From: Acanthaster planci
Lineage: Eukaryota; Echinodermata; Asteroidea; Valvatida; Acanthasteridae
Assembly (NCBI RefSeq): GCF_001949145.1
Contig: NW_019091425.1
Coordinates: forward strand, 1,072,121-1,136,120
Direction of reading: 5' to 3'
Length of the DNA: 64,000 nt
Shown here: positions 36,943 through 49,087 of the stretch, piece by piece
Layout: each line of letters opens with the position of its first letter
How positions within the stretch are numbered: position 1 is the first letter of the stretch
The notes under the pieces: model-generated
The model's input: only the letters and a program-made list of their open reading frames with translations
What the model was told of the DNA's origin: nothing
Database searches by the model: none
Made by a program: the position numbers and the translations under genes

Positions 36943-39900
36943 ATATTACGGGCCAAACAAAGGGTTAGCGGACGGCCTGAAAATGGAGGAGGGCAAGCAG
37001 TGAAAGAAAGTTGACAATGGCAGCTGTGGAGTACAAAGAAAGTTGAGCGGAGAAATGTGGTCGCACCCCGCAGCGATGCTGTGTGTGTCGCCAGGTCATG
37101 GCACGTTAAATGGTATTCTTCTTCAATGATCACCGAGGACGTTGGTGGTTTGGGAGGGGGTGATGGACAAAGCCCAGCCGGGATTTGTCGTCGGCTTTGC
37201 GCGTTAGTCCTTGCGTAATTCGGACCTGTGGAATACAAACACTACTCATATTTTGTTATTGTTCGAGTCTCTTGGTTTCACTGGTTTTCCTTTTTAGGAC
37301 ATTACAAAATGGAAATTAAATACTAACCATTTCGGCCCCCACGGCTTACACTTTCAACTTGTATATTGTAGATCACTGTAGCGACTAAGCGTTTTGAGGA
37401 TTTTTTTTCACATTTTATGATTGTGTTGAAAATTGGTGCACTAAACGGTGATGGAAGATCGGCATATAGAATTCACCTTAGTAGCTTCACTTCTTGATGA
37501 CCAGAAATGTAAAACAAACCTGCTTTTAAAATCTTATGCCTAACAGCCAATGAAACAGCTGGCCAAATTTCAGTCAAACTTAAGTTCACCGGCCTTAGCC
37601 TAAATACGACGCAGTAATTGATCGGGACAAAAATGGCTGTCAAACTTTCAAAGCCTCTGTCTCCATAACGACTTGTTAAAAAGGAATCTCATTCAAATAA
37701 GAACAACCACCAAGCAAACAAAGGGTAGCAGATTAAAAAAACCAGAACAAAAAACTACAACAACCCGTTCTCGTTTCAGTTTTCCACCACATTTAGTTTC
37801 TAGAGCAGCATAAGAATGTCCACGCTAAGTTGTATGGGCACAAACATTAAAAAACCACTCAAAACCGGTTTTAGAGGGATCGGGTTGTGTTATAAAAATC
37901 CGAGGACGGCTCTTACGTAAATACAGGTTTTGTTGCAAATTTCCGAATGGGACACCCGAGAAGGAAACAGACATCCGACGGGGAAAGTGTGCCCAGTCGT
38001 GTTCCCCGCCCCAAAGTTATACGCTACAACAGTTATTACAATAATGCTAAACATTGATATCAGAACATTTCAGGCTTTCTTGTACGTAAGAGTTTCGTGC
38101 TACAAAGGCGGGCCCCTAACCAAATTTCCAGGGGTGGGGTACGGCAAAAATGATTTTATTTCAAGTAGTTTTCATGGCTTTTCTGAGGGGTGAAGCGACA
38201 TGGGGAAATGACACTGACCCCCCATTACCTGTCGTTCCTTTTTGAAGGCTGGTGCGGTGGCACCCGTTGCCTCCCTCCTCCCGATCAGCCCTGTCCTGAT
38301 GAAACTATCGTTGGAATTTCCCGTGTCCCTCCTACTGAACATTGATTCACGTTTTCTTAGCACAAAACTGGATACCACTCTCCCCTCCCCGAGTCTCGCA
38401 AGACTTACTGGCAGACGCCATATACTCTGACCCGATGAGAACTTTCCTTTTTGAAGGCTCTCCTGTAGTAATGAAATTTATGTACAGCTGCCGTGCGTGA
38501 ATGAGAAACCGGCAATGCCCAAACAAAAGTTTTGAGGACAGGTGCTCAGCCACCAAATTGTAAAGCTATTTGTCAGATCTTTTGTGGCGCGGTCGGATAT
38601 TGTTAACCCTGCCTGGTCTATTGGCAGGTGTCGTTATTATATGTTGTGCTTCTTGTCCACAGTGAAGCAACATGTTTTGGGAAATTATGTGTGCGAAATG
38701 CAAACAATGATGCAAAGGACTGTTTATTTTAAACTAATGGGCTTGCGCATGTGTTCTTGGTGGGGAAATGACAGGGTTGGTTAGTGTTGAAGTAACGTTC
38801 GAGTATGCAGTGTTGCACTCGAAAGCCGTTAACCCTCCTCAAAGAGCCGGGTTACTTTGACCCATCTCACAGCCCGGGAACGGATTCCACCCCCAAGAGC
38901 TTGGCTGTGCCACTCTCGATTTTACTTTGCATGTATGTAAAAATATTCCAATATTACAAAAAATGAGAAGTTTAAACTCAATTGAACACATGGTTTTGTT
39001 GCTACGGTCATTTGAAGTTCAAGGCTACATAATGCACGTGTGCCCCATCCTGCATGCATTGAGCACCACAACAGAAAAAGTACATGTATACATTATTGGC
39101 TGACCTGGCTCAAAAAGAATATACGCTGCGCAAGAACGATATGTTCGATTTTCACAAAAAAGGTGTCAAAATGACCGTAAACAGTTACTGTAAATACTCC
39201 AAAAAGTTAAGCTCTTTTAGGTCTAAAGTATCACTTTTTTTATAGCCAAAACCAGGGCTGTGACGGGTCCGAATGTTGCCAAAAGCTTTAGGTAAAACTA
39301 AATCGTTTAACGGTACAAGAGGTATCTTCTTTTTTGGCATTCATAACTATATCTAACTGTCTTTAAAATAGAAGAAATTTCAATGATGTTTATGCGTGTA
39401 TTCACAATAAAAATGCGACTTTGTTGGTCATCATTTTCCCCAGTGCACACAAACACAGGTAATGAGACCTTTTTCCTGCTCTTTGTATAAACATGCGAAA
39501 GGTATTGTTTGTACAAGTGCAGTCAGGCACTCTGACAGTGCACGTGCTATCATGGAGGCGGGACCAAGTTGATTTTAAAGAGTATGATACTTGCATGCAC
39601 ACCCTCCCCGAAAGGATACTTTTTTTTTACTTGTGGGGTATTTCCTTTGTTCTCTTATACAAAACTCCCGCAAAACACGGAAAAAATTCAAATCACTGCC
39701 ATTTCAACCAAATTCAGTTTCCTGGGTTGTTTCGACCTATATCCCTTACATAAAATACTTCAATTTACGACGGATGGCACTTGAAACTTTTTCCCTCCTT
39801 TTTGAGTAAATTTGAAATATCTATTTCGTGAAATTCTTTGGGGTCCCACTTTTAGTACCCCATAAGTATCAAAACTTGCCCCGTGGGGTACCTTCCATTG

Positions 39901-41082
39901 TTCTTGTACCCCACAAGGCTGGGTGTGTGTGTGTTTGCGGGGGGAGGGTATTCTCTTGAGTTTTTGGTTGGTTAGTTGGTCTCATAATTAGTACTGAGTT
40001 CATAAACACGTCAATGTGCTGTACACGGAAGCTGCCAATAGTAAAGAGATTGGTGGCGCCATACAAGAACTTTGGCTTCAAGGATTGCTCTATTGCAAAA
40101 TAGGTAGGAAAGTCACCGAGAGGGATACAATTGATATATTGAATGCATAACAACGAAAACGAATTCGAGTGCGACGCTTAAAATCATGCAAAAGTAGTTT
40201 AAGAAATAAATTGAAAATAAACTTTGAGGTTTAATGCGAAATATCAGGATTTCTTTTGATAGATATGTGTCCATACCCTACTTTAAAATGACATAACCGG
40301 CCCGGCACGTCGCCATTTTCTTAAGGCCACAACCTGCGTATCATCAGTGTTTGAAGTTTCAAGTAAATTCTAAACGAGAAACATTTGCTAAGTAGACATT
40401 GGCAAGGGCACATCCGATGTAAGTTGGTAGTAAAGCCAATTGGGATATTTCCACAAAATTTCCCGAACAACTGGAGAACAAGAATACAGCTATAAAGCTA
40501 GTAAAAGTTACACGAATAACGTTACTCGTTAGGCGTAGGCCTATCTAGGCTAGGTTAAGTTACCGTCGTTTGTTATGATTCAGCTTGACTTTGCGCAATT
40601 GTCATGGTTGTTTGGGGTGGCAGGGGCCGGGGCCAATCCCAGTGAGAAGCCAGTCTTTATACTTCAAAGTTTCAGGACCCTGCTACTGTCGGCTAGAACA
40701 TAAATACGTCGTCCTCTGCTAAAACTTGCAAGAATGTCACAAATATGTAGGTACATTAATGATTCTTCCCAAAATGACTCCTAAAGTCTATCATTGTCAC
40801 TGTCACTCAGCAAGGATTACAGGCATATCGACAAAATGGGCCTAGTTTAGACCTAGTAAAAGGTTGGCCTGTAGGACCTAATTTTGAACTGATACACAAA
40901 GCCTAGGTGCTAATTTAAGAAGTTCAACAAAATTCAGCGAAACAAAAATGTAGATTATACATGTATGTATGATGCATGTCGTCCTTTAAAGTACATGTAA
41001 GAATTGCCCTGAGCACTGAGTAGAACTTAAAAGAAAAACAACTAATTTGAGGCCCAACAGAACATGGGCAAGGAATTATATA

Positions 41083-41609
41083 TGGACGCCACTGATTTTT
41101 CTGTACAGTTGTCTACTGGCCATCTGAAACCAATAACTTGACCTAAAAAGTGATATTAAGGAAGGAAAGTATTGAGGTATTCACGTAGGGAACAGAATTT
41201 TTAAGACCAGTCTCATAGGGTTTGTGTTCAGGTTGTCTAGCTGCATCTGTATATGAAACTTTTTTGGCCCTACGTGTACCTTTCATTGGGAATTCTTACA
41301 CCATGTACTGGTATGTATGAGTAAGTATTTTAGGTTTCACATATTCTTACAAGCTTTCATTCTTGAAGAATTACTTCTTGCGCTTTTACACTGAAATCGT
41401 GGTGGTCAGTGATTGTCATGTAATGCATTCAGAAAGAGTTCCACACATGGACATCACTAGTTTATCAGCCATCAGAAGTTGATAACAAGTCCTAGAAAGC
41501 TTAAATTAGCAGGGAGAATATTGGGGTATTCACGACAAGTCTCATACATACATGTGGGGTTTGTGTAAAGGGTATCAAGTTACAGGCATATCTTTGTATG
41601 GAACTCTTT
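41083..41609 (+). repeat. Diverged tandem duplication, two copies of about 170-180 bp
   Basis: Copy 1 (about 41083-41266) and copy 2 (about 41449-41609) share in order: GGAC..CACT, CCATC..GAA, GTATTCACG, AGTCTCATA, GGGTTTGTGT and a TATGGAACT/TATGAAACT end. A third weaker trace starts near 41670. No coding frame is shared. Confidence 0.5.
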
Positions 41610-42623
41610 CCATGTATGCAAATGAAGAGTATTTTTGCTGTGTAGCATTCCTGCATGCATGATCTCTATACAGCTGGCCATATGTACATGTACATCACCT
41701 TCTGGCGTACATTACAAGGACATGTACAGTACCATTTAAGATATTAAGTCCTTTTTCTTCCTTTAGTCTTTGGCTCAGGAGGATTTTTGTAGATACATGT
41801 ATGCAGCCTGAAATTGCATTGTGTCTGAAGGGATTGTATGGTCATGCAGATCCCCTGATCACACTCAAAATAGATATTCCAACATGTCCATGTAGCCCCA
41901 CTCCAGCACCCCCCACTGGTACTTGAAAAGGATAAACTTGGCTTCAAGGTTCAATGTAGCCCTGCTAGTGTATAACCACCTGAGCCTGAATAATAACAGT
42001 CAAATGCTAATAACTCACTGAACAAACAGGTGTAAATATGGGGGTCACTGAACACTGCCTGCGCTCTTGTGCTCGCAAAAAACCACATGCACAGTACGTG
42101 CAAGTAGCACACATGAGTTCGGTGTTTCATTTTATGCCTTGAATAATTAACCCACTTCAGTTGGTGTGTGCTGTAGCTGGTATGGCGTTTATGTTGTTGA
42201 CTTGTCAAAAGCACTGGTACCAAGTTCTTTTGGGAATTGGCCTTTTTAACAACCAAATACCTCCAAAAACATCCCGGTTATTGCAGCTTCTTTAGCTACT
42301 ATGTACGGTAGAGGCAGTCGCTGTCAGAAAGATGTTCAACTGAAAATTAAAAGTAAATTTGTTTTTCCCCAGTTGTTTTTCACAAGACTTCCACATTGAA
42401 GATTCCCAGCTGACATGGGCTGCGTTTTTCTTTCTCTTCAGTGCCACAGAACAACATCCGTTGCCTGTCTGTTGAGCAGAAAAGAAATACATGTGCTTTC
42501 TAGAGGACGCCATCCTCACTGATTGGGAACAATGGTTGTGTTTCATCTATAAAGCAGATTTGAAAAAATATCCCCTCCCCCCAAATTTTGACTGCCTCAA
42601 GTGAGAACAAAGCAGCGTCAACA

Positions 42624-42703
42624 ATGAGCAGCGGTGAAACGGCAGCCAAAGATGACAGCTGTCAGAAGATGCCATCCACAAGGAGTAAGAGCATAGATGA
42701 CAG
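42624..42703 (+). CDS. MARCHF5: MARCHF5 coding exon 1 (aa 1-26 plus split Arg27)
   Basis: ATG with A at -3 follows an in-frame stop (42561-42563), with no other in-frame ATG between. It encodes MSSGETAAKDD... and ends SIDD plus AG before GTATGC, exactly the phase exon 2 needs. There is no clear homology apart from the DDR end, so it is less certain than the other exons. The donor region is duplicated about 100 bp downstream. Confidence 0.65.
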
Positions 42704-45700
42704 GTATGCTGATAGTAGTTGACTGTAATTCTGGATCTTGTTGATGCCATTGTTCACGCTGTTCATCAGTTGATGTTGTGGAAGCAGACAGTGTAGATGA
42801 CTGGTATGTGGGTAATGTGCAGTTCATGATCTCGTTGTTGCCATTGTTGCCAGGTGATTCCGTGGATGTCATTGGTTATAATTCAAAAGGTTGTTTCTTG
42901 TTCTTGTGCTTGATTGTCATCCACGTTGATTGATCTTAGTTGAAGCAAGCGTGGTGTGTGATTTGATAATTGATTGTTTTGATTCACCACGCTGTTTTTC
43001 CTACCGATTGCTAAGAGCAAGAACTTGTAGGCTGACAAGGATTGTCACAGTGAAAAAAGTTGTTGTAAGACACATAAGATAATAAAAAGGACAAGTCACA
43101 TTAGCAATAGTTATATTCATCAGTTTTTGCCATTTTATTATGTTCTACATGTGAATCAACATGCCTACTGTAATTAGAGGGAAATCGTCTGTCAGGTTTT
43201 CTTTGCAGTCCTAACCCACCGAATGCAATTGTTCACGAAGCCACTCATTTAATGAGTATGGTTGGGTTGAACCAGCTTTTCTTCCTGTTTGTACTCGCAA
43301 ATGGATTAGAAACATCATCCACTGGTAATGGATATTAATTTTTTTTTGTGAAAACAAAAACCAAGACAAATCAACCACTTCCCTGGACCACATTTTGACT
43401 GGTAATACTACCCCTCACAGCCTACCCAATCCATTAAAAAGCAATTACAGATGCCCCCAGATAGGCCAAGAGCAGACGGTCATGTTAATCTGGCTTGAAA
43501 AAGAGGATATTGTGGTCAGAAGGCAAACACTGACCCACAATGTGTGGTCACCCTCGGCCAGCTGATCAGTGTGTGGCTGTCCAAATGTTGCCAGCATATG
43601 TTGCTTTTTTTGTGTTGAAGGGGGATTAGCCAAGCCTGGCAGTTAAAAAGTGGGAGCTCTGGTGACTAATTAATCAGCTGGTCATGGTGTATTTGGCTGC
43701 TGGGGCTTTGTTTGACATGTTTGCCATAGAATGTAATCAAGAACAAAGACCCAACCACTGGCATTTTGCTCTGGTATGAAAGTCCCATTTGTTCATGCCA
43801 TGAAACAAAGGCAGTCGTCTTGGCCAATTTTATTTCGAATGAATAGAGCTTCATACGTATTCTGCAATTTATTTTCTGAGGAATTAGAATTAGTTAAAGA
43901 GAAGCTGATTTGTACTTTGGCTTCACTGATAAAACTTGCTTACTTGTAAATGTACATGTACCATTACGCGCATTGCTATTCATGTTGAAACTATTTTTTT
44001 TTAAGTGCAGTGCGTGTGCTAACAAGGTCTCTGATAATTTTGGCACTTTATCAAATTTTAATTGCCATGTCAAATCCCAGTTCATGTAGATGATATCAGT
44101 GTTGTAGTTGAGACCATCACAAAACCTTTCACAAGACCAGCTCAAGGTAGAAATTATAAGACACAGTCTTTAATACGTATACTTCTTGAACTGACACTGT
44201 TTGCCTGTGGGCTAAGCTACATCGAACACAACGCAGTCTATTGCAAGTGTGCGATACTGCATGTACTGCGTGCAATAATGCAATGTACACGTACACTGTA
44301 CATGTAGGCGTTCTGCCGATGACGTCATGAAATCAGCCTGGGAGCGCGAAGGGCCAAAAGGGGACTTGTGGGCGGGGAAACACAGGATCTTTTTATTCAT
44401 TTTGGGGTCATTTGTGATGTGTTTGAAATGGTTGCATATTTATTGTTATTTTGAAATACTGCACCATGTTCTTGTGAACTAAATGTTTTCAATTTCTGTT
44501 AACCTCGAGGTCTCGACTACAACACTGGTAAATACAGTGTACAGAAAAACAGTGGAATGCTGGGTTAGAATCCCTCCTTTTCCTTTGTGTCCTATTTTGA
44601 TGAGCCTTGATGTGCCACTGAATCATCACCTTTTAGGATACTTTTACCATTGTAAACCATTTTCCACTGGCTTTTTCCCCTGTTGGGCTGCTTTCCCCAT
44701 CAAGCAGGAAAACCTGCTGGGTCTGCTTTGCCACAGAGGATGACGATCGGCTGGCACGGTGGACCAAGCCCTGCCGCTGTCGGGGCACCACCAAGTGGGT
44801 GCACCAGATCTGCCTGCAACGGTGGATCGACGAGAAGCAGCGGGGGAACAGCACGGTCAAGGTGTCATGCCCACAGTGTAACACAGAGTACATCATCATC
44901 TACCCGGAATTAGGTGGGTACCAGCTTGTCATGCAGCAAAAATCGTTCGAACACTGTACCCCTTCACCTCTTCCCCCCCCCACCATTTGGGTTAATCTTC
45001 TTAGTGCTGTAGTTGACGATAGCCCAAAGAGTTCACCGAACTTCAGAATTAACACATGTACCGGTACTACTTCAGCCTGCAAAAGTGTGTTCACAATACT
45101 CTGCAGTGTGCATAAACTTGCATGTGCTCTGTGGCTGTACATGTGCATTAACATAATGCTTGAACACTAGTCTGAAGGTTCACATTTAAATACAGTGTGG
45201 ATTTGGGTATGCATTTATGGAGATTGCTTGGAAATATGGTATACATGTACATGTACAGTGTATACATATGCCATGCATGTAGGTCTGTAGGTAGGAGGGA
45301 TTTTTCTTGTTCTCTTCATGGACAACCCTTTATGCAAATGTACTTGTGTGCAATTTTTCATAGTGCACACACGTTTTTTCATTGTCATCAAAGACCATTC
45401 TTGATTGTTATAGTTTATATGGTGGGCACTTTATGGATGGCCCCCTTTTATTTAATTCTTCAGTATGTACTGAAGTTTGTTCACTTTCGCACATCTTTAT
45501 GGTGAATTTTACTTCTCAAACTGATTTTCAAGTGCTTTCTGTGAGAATGGGACAACAATTTCTGCCCATTCGGGCATCCCACACTAATAAATTTTGTGGT
45601 CTTTTCGTAAGAATGTGATGTTAAAATTGAAGCTGTAGTAGGGTTATATCTTGTGGAACACTTCAATCAACTGCGATCGTGAACAGCACTGCCAAAAGCT

Positions 45701-48402
45701 TTGCTTGGCAAAACTAAGAAGGCTACATACGTGTAGTAAGAAATGCTGGAATCATGTAGGCCCATAGGCCCTATATCTTGGGATTTCAGGTTGCATATTG
45801 AAGTCACCGCTTCCTGGTTCTAGGAGGCCACCCCTGCCTGTCTATACACAGTGTTAAACCAGTGTGAATTAATATACATCAGGGTCCACACAAAGCAAGC
45901 ATTGTTGCATTGCACTGTTTAATCGTTCATAGCACTTAGAGTGATTGATTTTGGAACATTCTCAGTATTAAGACAAATGTGGCACTGGTACCTGTCCTTG
46001 CAGGTTCCATTGTGTATATCCTGGATGTCCTGGACAGACTTATTTACAAAGTGTGCCCCTTTGCGGCTGGGGGCATCGTTGTTGGCTCCGTCTACTGGTC
46101 AGCCGTCACCTACGGTGCAGTGACAGTCATGCAGGTGCTGGGCCACAAGGAAGGGCTGGACGTGATGGAGCGGGCTGACCCGCTGTTCCTCCTGATTGGC
46201 CTGCCCACCATCCCCGTCATGCTAATCCTGTCCAAGATGATCCGCTGGGAGGACTACCTGCTGCGCCTCTGGCGCAAGCACTCGCCCAAGCTGCCCTTCT
46301 GGAGCTACTTCTACCCGGAGCTGGGCGGCGGCATACTGCCCCGGGTGCCCACAGAACTCATGCCCATGGCCGACCCCATCTCAGCCACCCGGGTGCTGTG
46401 TGGGGCACTCATCTTCCCGACCATCGCCACCATGTGTGGGAAGCTCATGTTTGGGTCGCTCCACTCCAATCTACAGAGGACAGTGCTGGTACGTTACACA
46501 TTACCGTAGTCCCTACAGTCCTCAATTCTCCACCTGCTTTTCAATTATGCAGATGTACATGTACGTGTCTTGAATGTGTATTAATGAGCTTGCATGCCCT
46601 AACCCCATATTAACATAGTGCTTTTAAAGTTTTTGCACCAAATGTTCTCCATTCTGGCTGTTGGAAAGTTTGAAATAACTCCAAAATATGAATTTTTTTG
46701 GTTTTCCACCTCTACAAAGTGGTGAGGGGATGATCTAATGGCTCCTCTCCCCTCCCTCCTCAAGATTAGGGCAGGAGGGGGTACCCCATACGCCATACCC
46801 CCAGAGTTCATGTACATGTATTTGTGTCCTTTTTTTTCCACCACGCAAAGTTCTCCTTGGTGACATGTATGTGTCTGGCGTGGTAGTCCCTTGAATTGTC
46901 TCTTCACCCTGAGGCGGAGGAAATGAGTTTTGCCTGCTGTTTTCCCAGACCTGTTCCGTTTGTCAGAATCAGGATTTATATGTCTTCCTGCGGTTCAGCG
47001 CTTAGGAACAAAACATGAAGTGGCCCCAACAGAAAAGTAGGTTATGGGGACCTTTGGCTGGCTGTTGTAGATGTACTGGGTATGATGTTGAGCTAAAACT
47101 GCTGATGAGCCGTTCGCAGTTCCCAGCGGATGACTAGGCATTTTTTACACTAAAAAGTGTGTTAGCCTCCATCACCACTGGTTTATTCCTGTGATGAATA
47201 ATGCTGGTACATAAACACGACTTTGCATTATCCACAGTTGGAATCAGCCATGCGTCAGTACAATTCCATTCCTCATTCCAGGGAGAGTACATGTGACACC
47301 TACCAGTACCTCTGTGAGGTTTCAAACTCCCACTAGTATTTTGATGTGTGTGTGCATGAAATTTAACTTTTAGTGATCAGTCGTGACGATGAATCACAGT
47401 TCTCATTAAACTGTTGTTTGCTTTAATAATTTATTACAAAATAGTCTTCAAAATTGCTCTGAAGCCTTGTAACGTTGACCCTGGGAATCAAGGCTCAGCT
47501 GCTTCAGACGAGAGGCTGCGGGTAGATAATACCCACTTGGTGATGCGTAGTGTGTGCGCCAGAGAATGTGTGGGCTTATTTAAGAGTTTGTCTTGCCACT
47601 CTCTAATGACGAACTGATCAAGCAGCTTTGAGAACCTCCTCATCATAGGGATAATACGTTTACATACATGTACATGTTCCCCCATCTGCACGGCCCCAAA
47701 AACACTGTCAATATCACATCACCACAGGATGTGGACACCAATCGAAGAATAAGGTTGCTTTATGCTCGTGAAGCCCTTTTACACGATGGCAATTGAGCAT
47801 TATCCAAGCTGCTGGTCACAGAAAGTGCAGAAGGCCACTTTGTTTTGTGCAGTGGCTGGCCAAATGCTTCTGCCATTACGGGGGGGGGGGGTTGTCTGAG
47901 TGTGTCTATGAGTGAATGGGTTTTTGGATTTATGAACTGAGCCATAGCAACCCGAGGGCTTACCAGTATGAACATGTACATGTACATTATAGATTTATAA
48001 AAGTACATGTAGATCCTAACATGTATATGTCAGTCTGTCAGCATACTAAAAACTTCATGAACAGCTCAGAGAACACATCCGCATACATTTACATGTACAC
48101 TGTGCATGCATGTACCTCGACAGGTACCATGGTGTATTACTGTATGTTCATTGTAAGTCATGAGTTATTTTCAGCACATAGCCTAATGTCGTTTAAGTAC
48201 TGTGTGCCATCCTTTGTTTTTCTCTTCTTTTTCCCCAATGCAACCTGCCCGGTTTCTCTTTTGTCTCCACTAGGGTGGGATAGCATTTGTCACAATCAAA
48301 GGGGCACTCAAGGTTTTCTACAAGCAGCACCAGTACCTAAGGCAAGCGCACCGCACCATCCAGGACTTCCCCGAAGAGAACGGCCAGGAGCCTGCCCAGT
48401 GA
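42624..48402 (+). CDS. MARCHF5: MARCHF5/MITOL-type RING-CH E3 ubiquitin ligase; four coding exons, 299 aa
   Basis: MARCHF5 is a mitochondrial outer-membrane E3 ligase that ubiquitinates fission and fusion factors such as DRP1 and mitofusin. The CDS joins 42624-42703, 44708-44913, 46004-46488 and 48274-48402. Phases are consistent and the total is 900 nt with TGA. The RING-CH has the C4HC3 set C30, C33, C49, C51, H59, C62, C81, C84. Hydrophobic membrane segments follow, roughly 112-140, 155-173, 226-245 and 258-272, with the conserved HKEGLDVMERADPLFLLIG between the first two. The human protein is 278 aa; the extra length is mostly a longer N-terminus. The last three exons are certain by homology. 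The first is chosen by phase (AG+G = Arg) and by its ending DDR before KTCWVC, like human LDRSCWVC. Confidence 0.92.
42704..44707 (+). other. MARCHF5 intron 1
   Basis: GTATGC..CAG bounded if exon 1 is right. It starts with a diverged duplication of the exon 1 donor region (about 42690-42770 against 42780-42855). It contains a CRE plus GC-box pair at 44320-44377 and a TGTTGTAGTTGAGACC repeat motif near 44100. Confidence 0.55.
44320..44377 (+). promoter_or_regulatory. CRE (TGACGTCA) plus GC box (GGGCGGGG), possible internal promoter
   Basis: A perfect CREB/ATF site at 44320-44327 is followed by GAGCGCGAAG and a consensus Sp1-type GGGCGGGG at about 44370-44377, some 330 bases before MARCHF5 exon 2. 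The spacing and local GC rise are promoter-like. Function is inferred. Confidence 0.3.
44708..44913 (+). CDS. MARCHF5: MARCHF5 coding exon 2: RING-CH domain
   Basis: After a pyrimidine-rich tract and CAG, it encodes KTCWVCFATEDDDR, PCRCRGTTKWVHQICLQRW and CPQCNTEYIIIYPEL, all eight zinc ligands of the C4HC3 RING variant. The donor is TTAG|GTGGGT, phase 1. Confidence 0.95.
44914..46003 (+). other. MARCHF5 intron 2
   Basis: GTGGGT..CAG. No coding content is seen. A C-run lies near 44977 and ACATGTACATGTAC repeats at 45242-45260. Confidence 0.8.
46004..46488 (+). CDS. MARCHF5: MARCHF5 coding exon 3: transmembrane core
   Basis: The acceptor CCTTGCAG precedes SIVYILDVLDRLIYKVCPF. The exon carries the first three hydrophobic segments and the WEDYLLRLWRKHSPK loop, and ends NLQRTVL before GTACGT. 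It is notably GC-rich compared with its flanks, as expected for a conserved coding exon. Confidence 0.95.
46489..48273 (+). other. MARCHF5 intron 3
   Basis: GTACGT..TAG with a pyrimidine-rich tract before the acceptor. It contains a G-homopolymer near 47880 and ACATGT runs. No exon is recognised. Confidence 0.8.
48274..48402 (+). CDS. MARCHF5: MARCHF5 coding exon 4: last hydrophobic segment, C-terminus and stop
   Basis: The acceptor CTCCACTAG precedes GGIAFVTIKGALKVFYKQ, the last hydrophobic segment. It is followed by QYLRQAHRTI, a short acidic tail and TGA. It aligns with the human end (YLRQAHRKI..). Confidence 0.95.
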   Translation, partial: GGIAFVTIKGALKVFYKQHQYLRQAHRTIQDFPEENGQEPAQ

Positions 48403-49081
48403 GACCCACCACAATTTCTGGTTGGGCTTCTGTGGAGAATTTCAGCGAGATGATCATTTTTGTAACCACTTCAGTTGATTTGCTTTCTTAAAAGCACAAG
48501 CAGAAATCTGAGGACTTTGCATGCACTGAAAGATTGTTTCCTGTGTGTTTAATACTCCAGCGGCAAAAATATGTTATAAAAAAATCTGACTCTTTCCACT
48601 TGGAGTCGAATGCCCCAGCCATTTTGTCAGGAACCTTGTTCCAAGAATCTGCTGTTGTGCTTGAAGCAGTCTTTGTATGCTTGCCTCAATGGCTTCAAAC
48701 CCAATCTTTAGAGCACCTAGTGGTTTTGCTCCACCGTCTTCAATCTTGCGAAATCCTCTGAATGCCTCCTGTTCAATTTTGACTGAAGAGTTTGGAAAAA
48801 AAAATATATATGCAAAATCATTAGTGTTGCCAAAGGGGTGCAGAGTGGCAAAGTGAAACAGGCTGCTGTTTGTTTTCAATGTGTTAGAGCTCTACCATAT
48901 CTATTCAGTGAGCAATACTTTTATGTCACCTTTATCATCTTAGTCCTTTTTGCCTTCGTACATTATTTCTTGTGTAATGTGATCTTTGTCATGATTTGGT
49001 TTTATTTTTTCCTCTAATTTGTGTAGTAATAGACTAACTGTAAATATTATGCTGTACACATGGCTTTTAAACGATATTTGT

Positions 49082-49087
49082 ATTAAA
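49082..49087 (+). terminator. Candidate MARCHF5 polyadenylation signal ATTAAA
   Basis: It lies about 680 bases after the stop codon, in TTTGTATTAAAGATAATTT, followed by T-rich sequence. It competes with the stronger AATAAA at 51449. Confidence 0.3.

Larger units (their letters stand above)
35461..42623. other. CPEB-MARCHF5 divergent spacer
   Basis: About 7 kb without a recognised coding exon. A more GC-rich patch near 36900-37210 carries open frames on both strands that match no family I know. A G homopolymer run lies at about 36031-36042. A diverged tandem duplication occupies 41083-41609. Non-coding 5' exons of MARCHF5 could lie here. Confidence 0.55.

Noticed and set aside
36714-37238. 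A 174-codon minus-strand open frame in the CPEB-MARCHF5 spacer
   Set aside because: No family resemblance, mixed-up composition, and an overlapping plus-strand frame; it looks like chance in a GC-richer patch.
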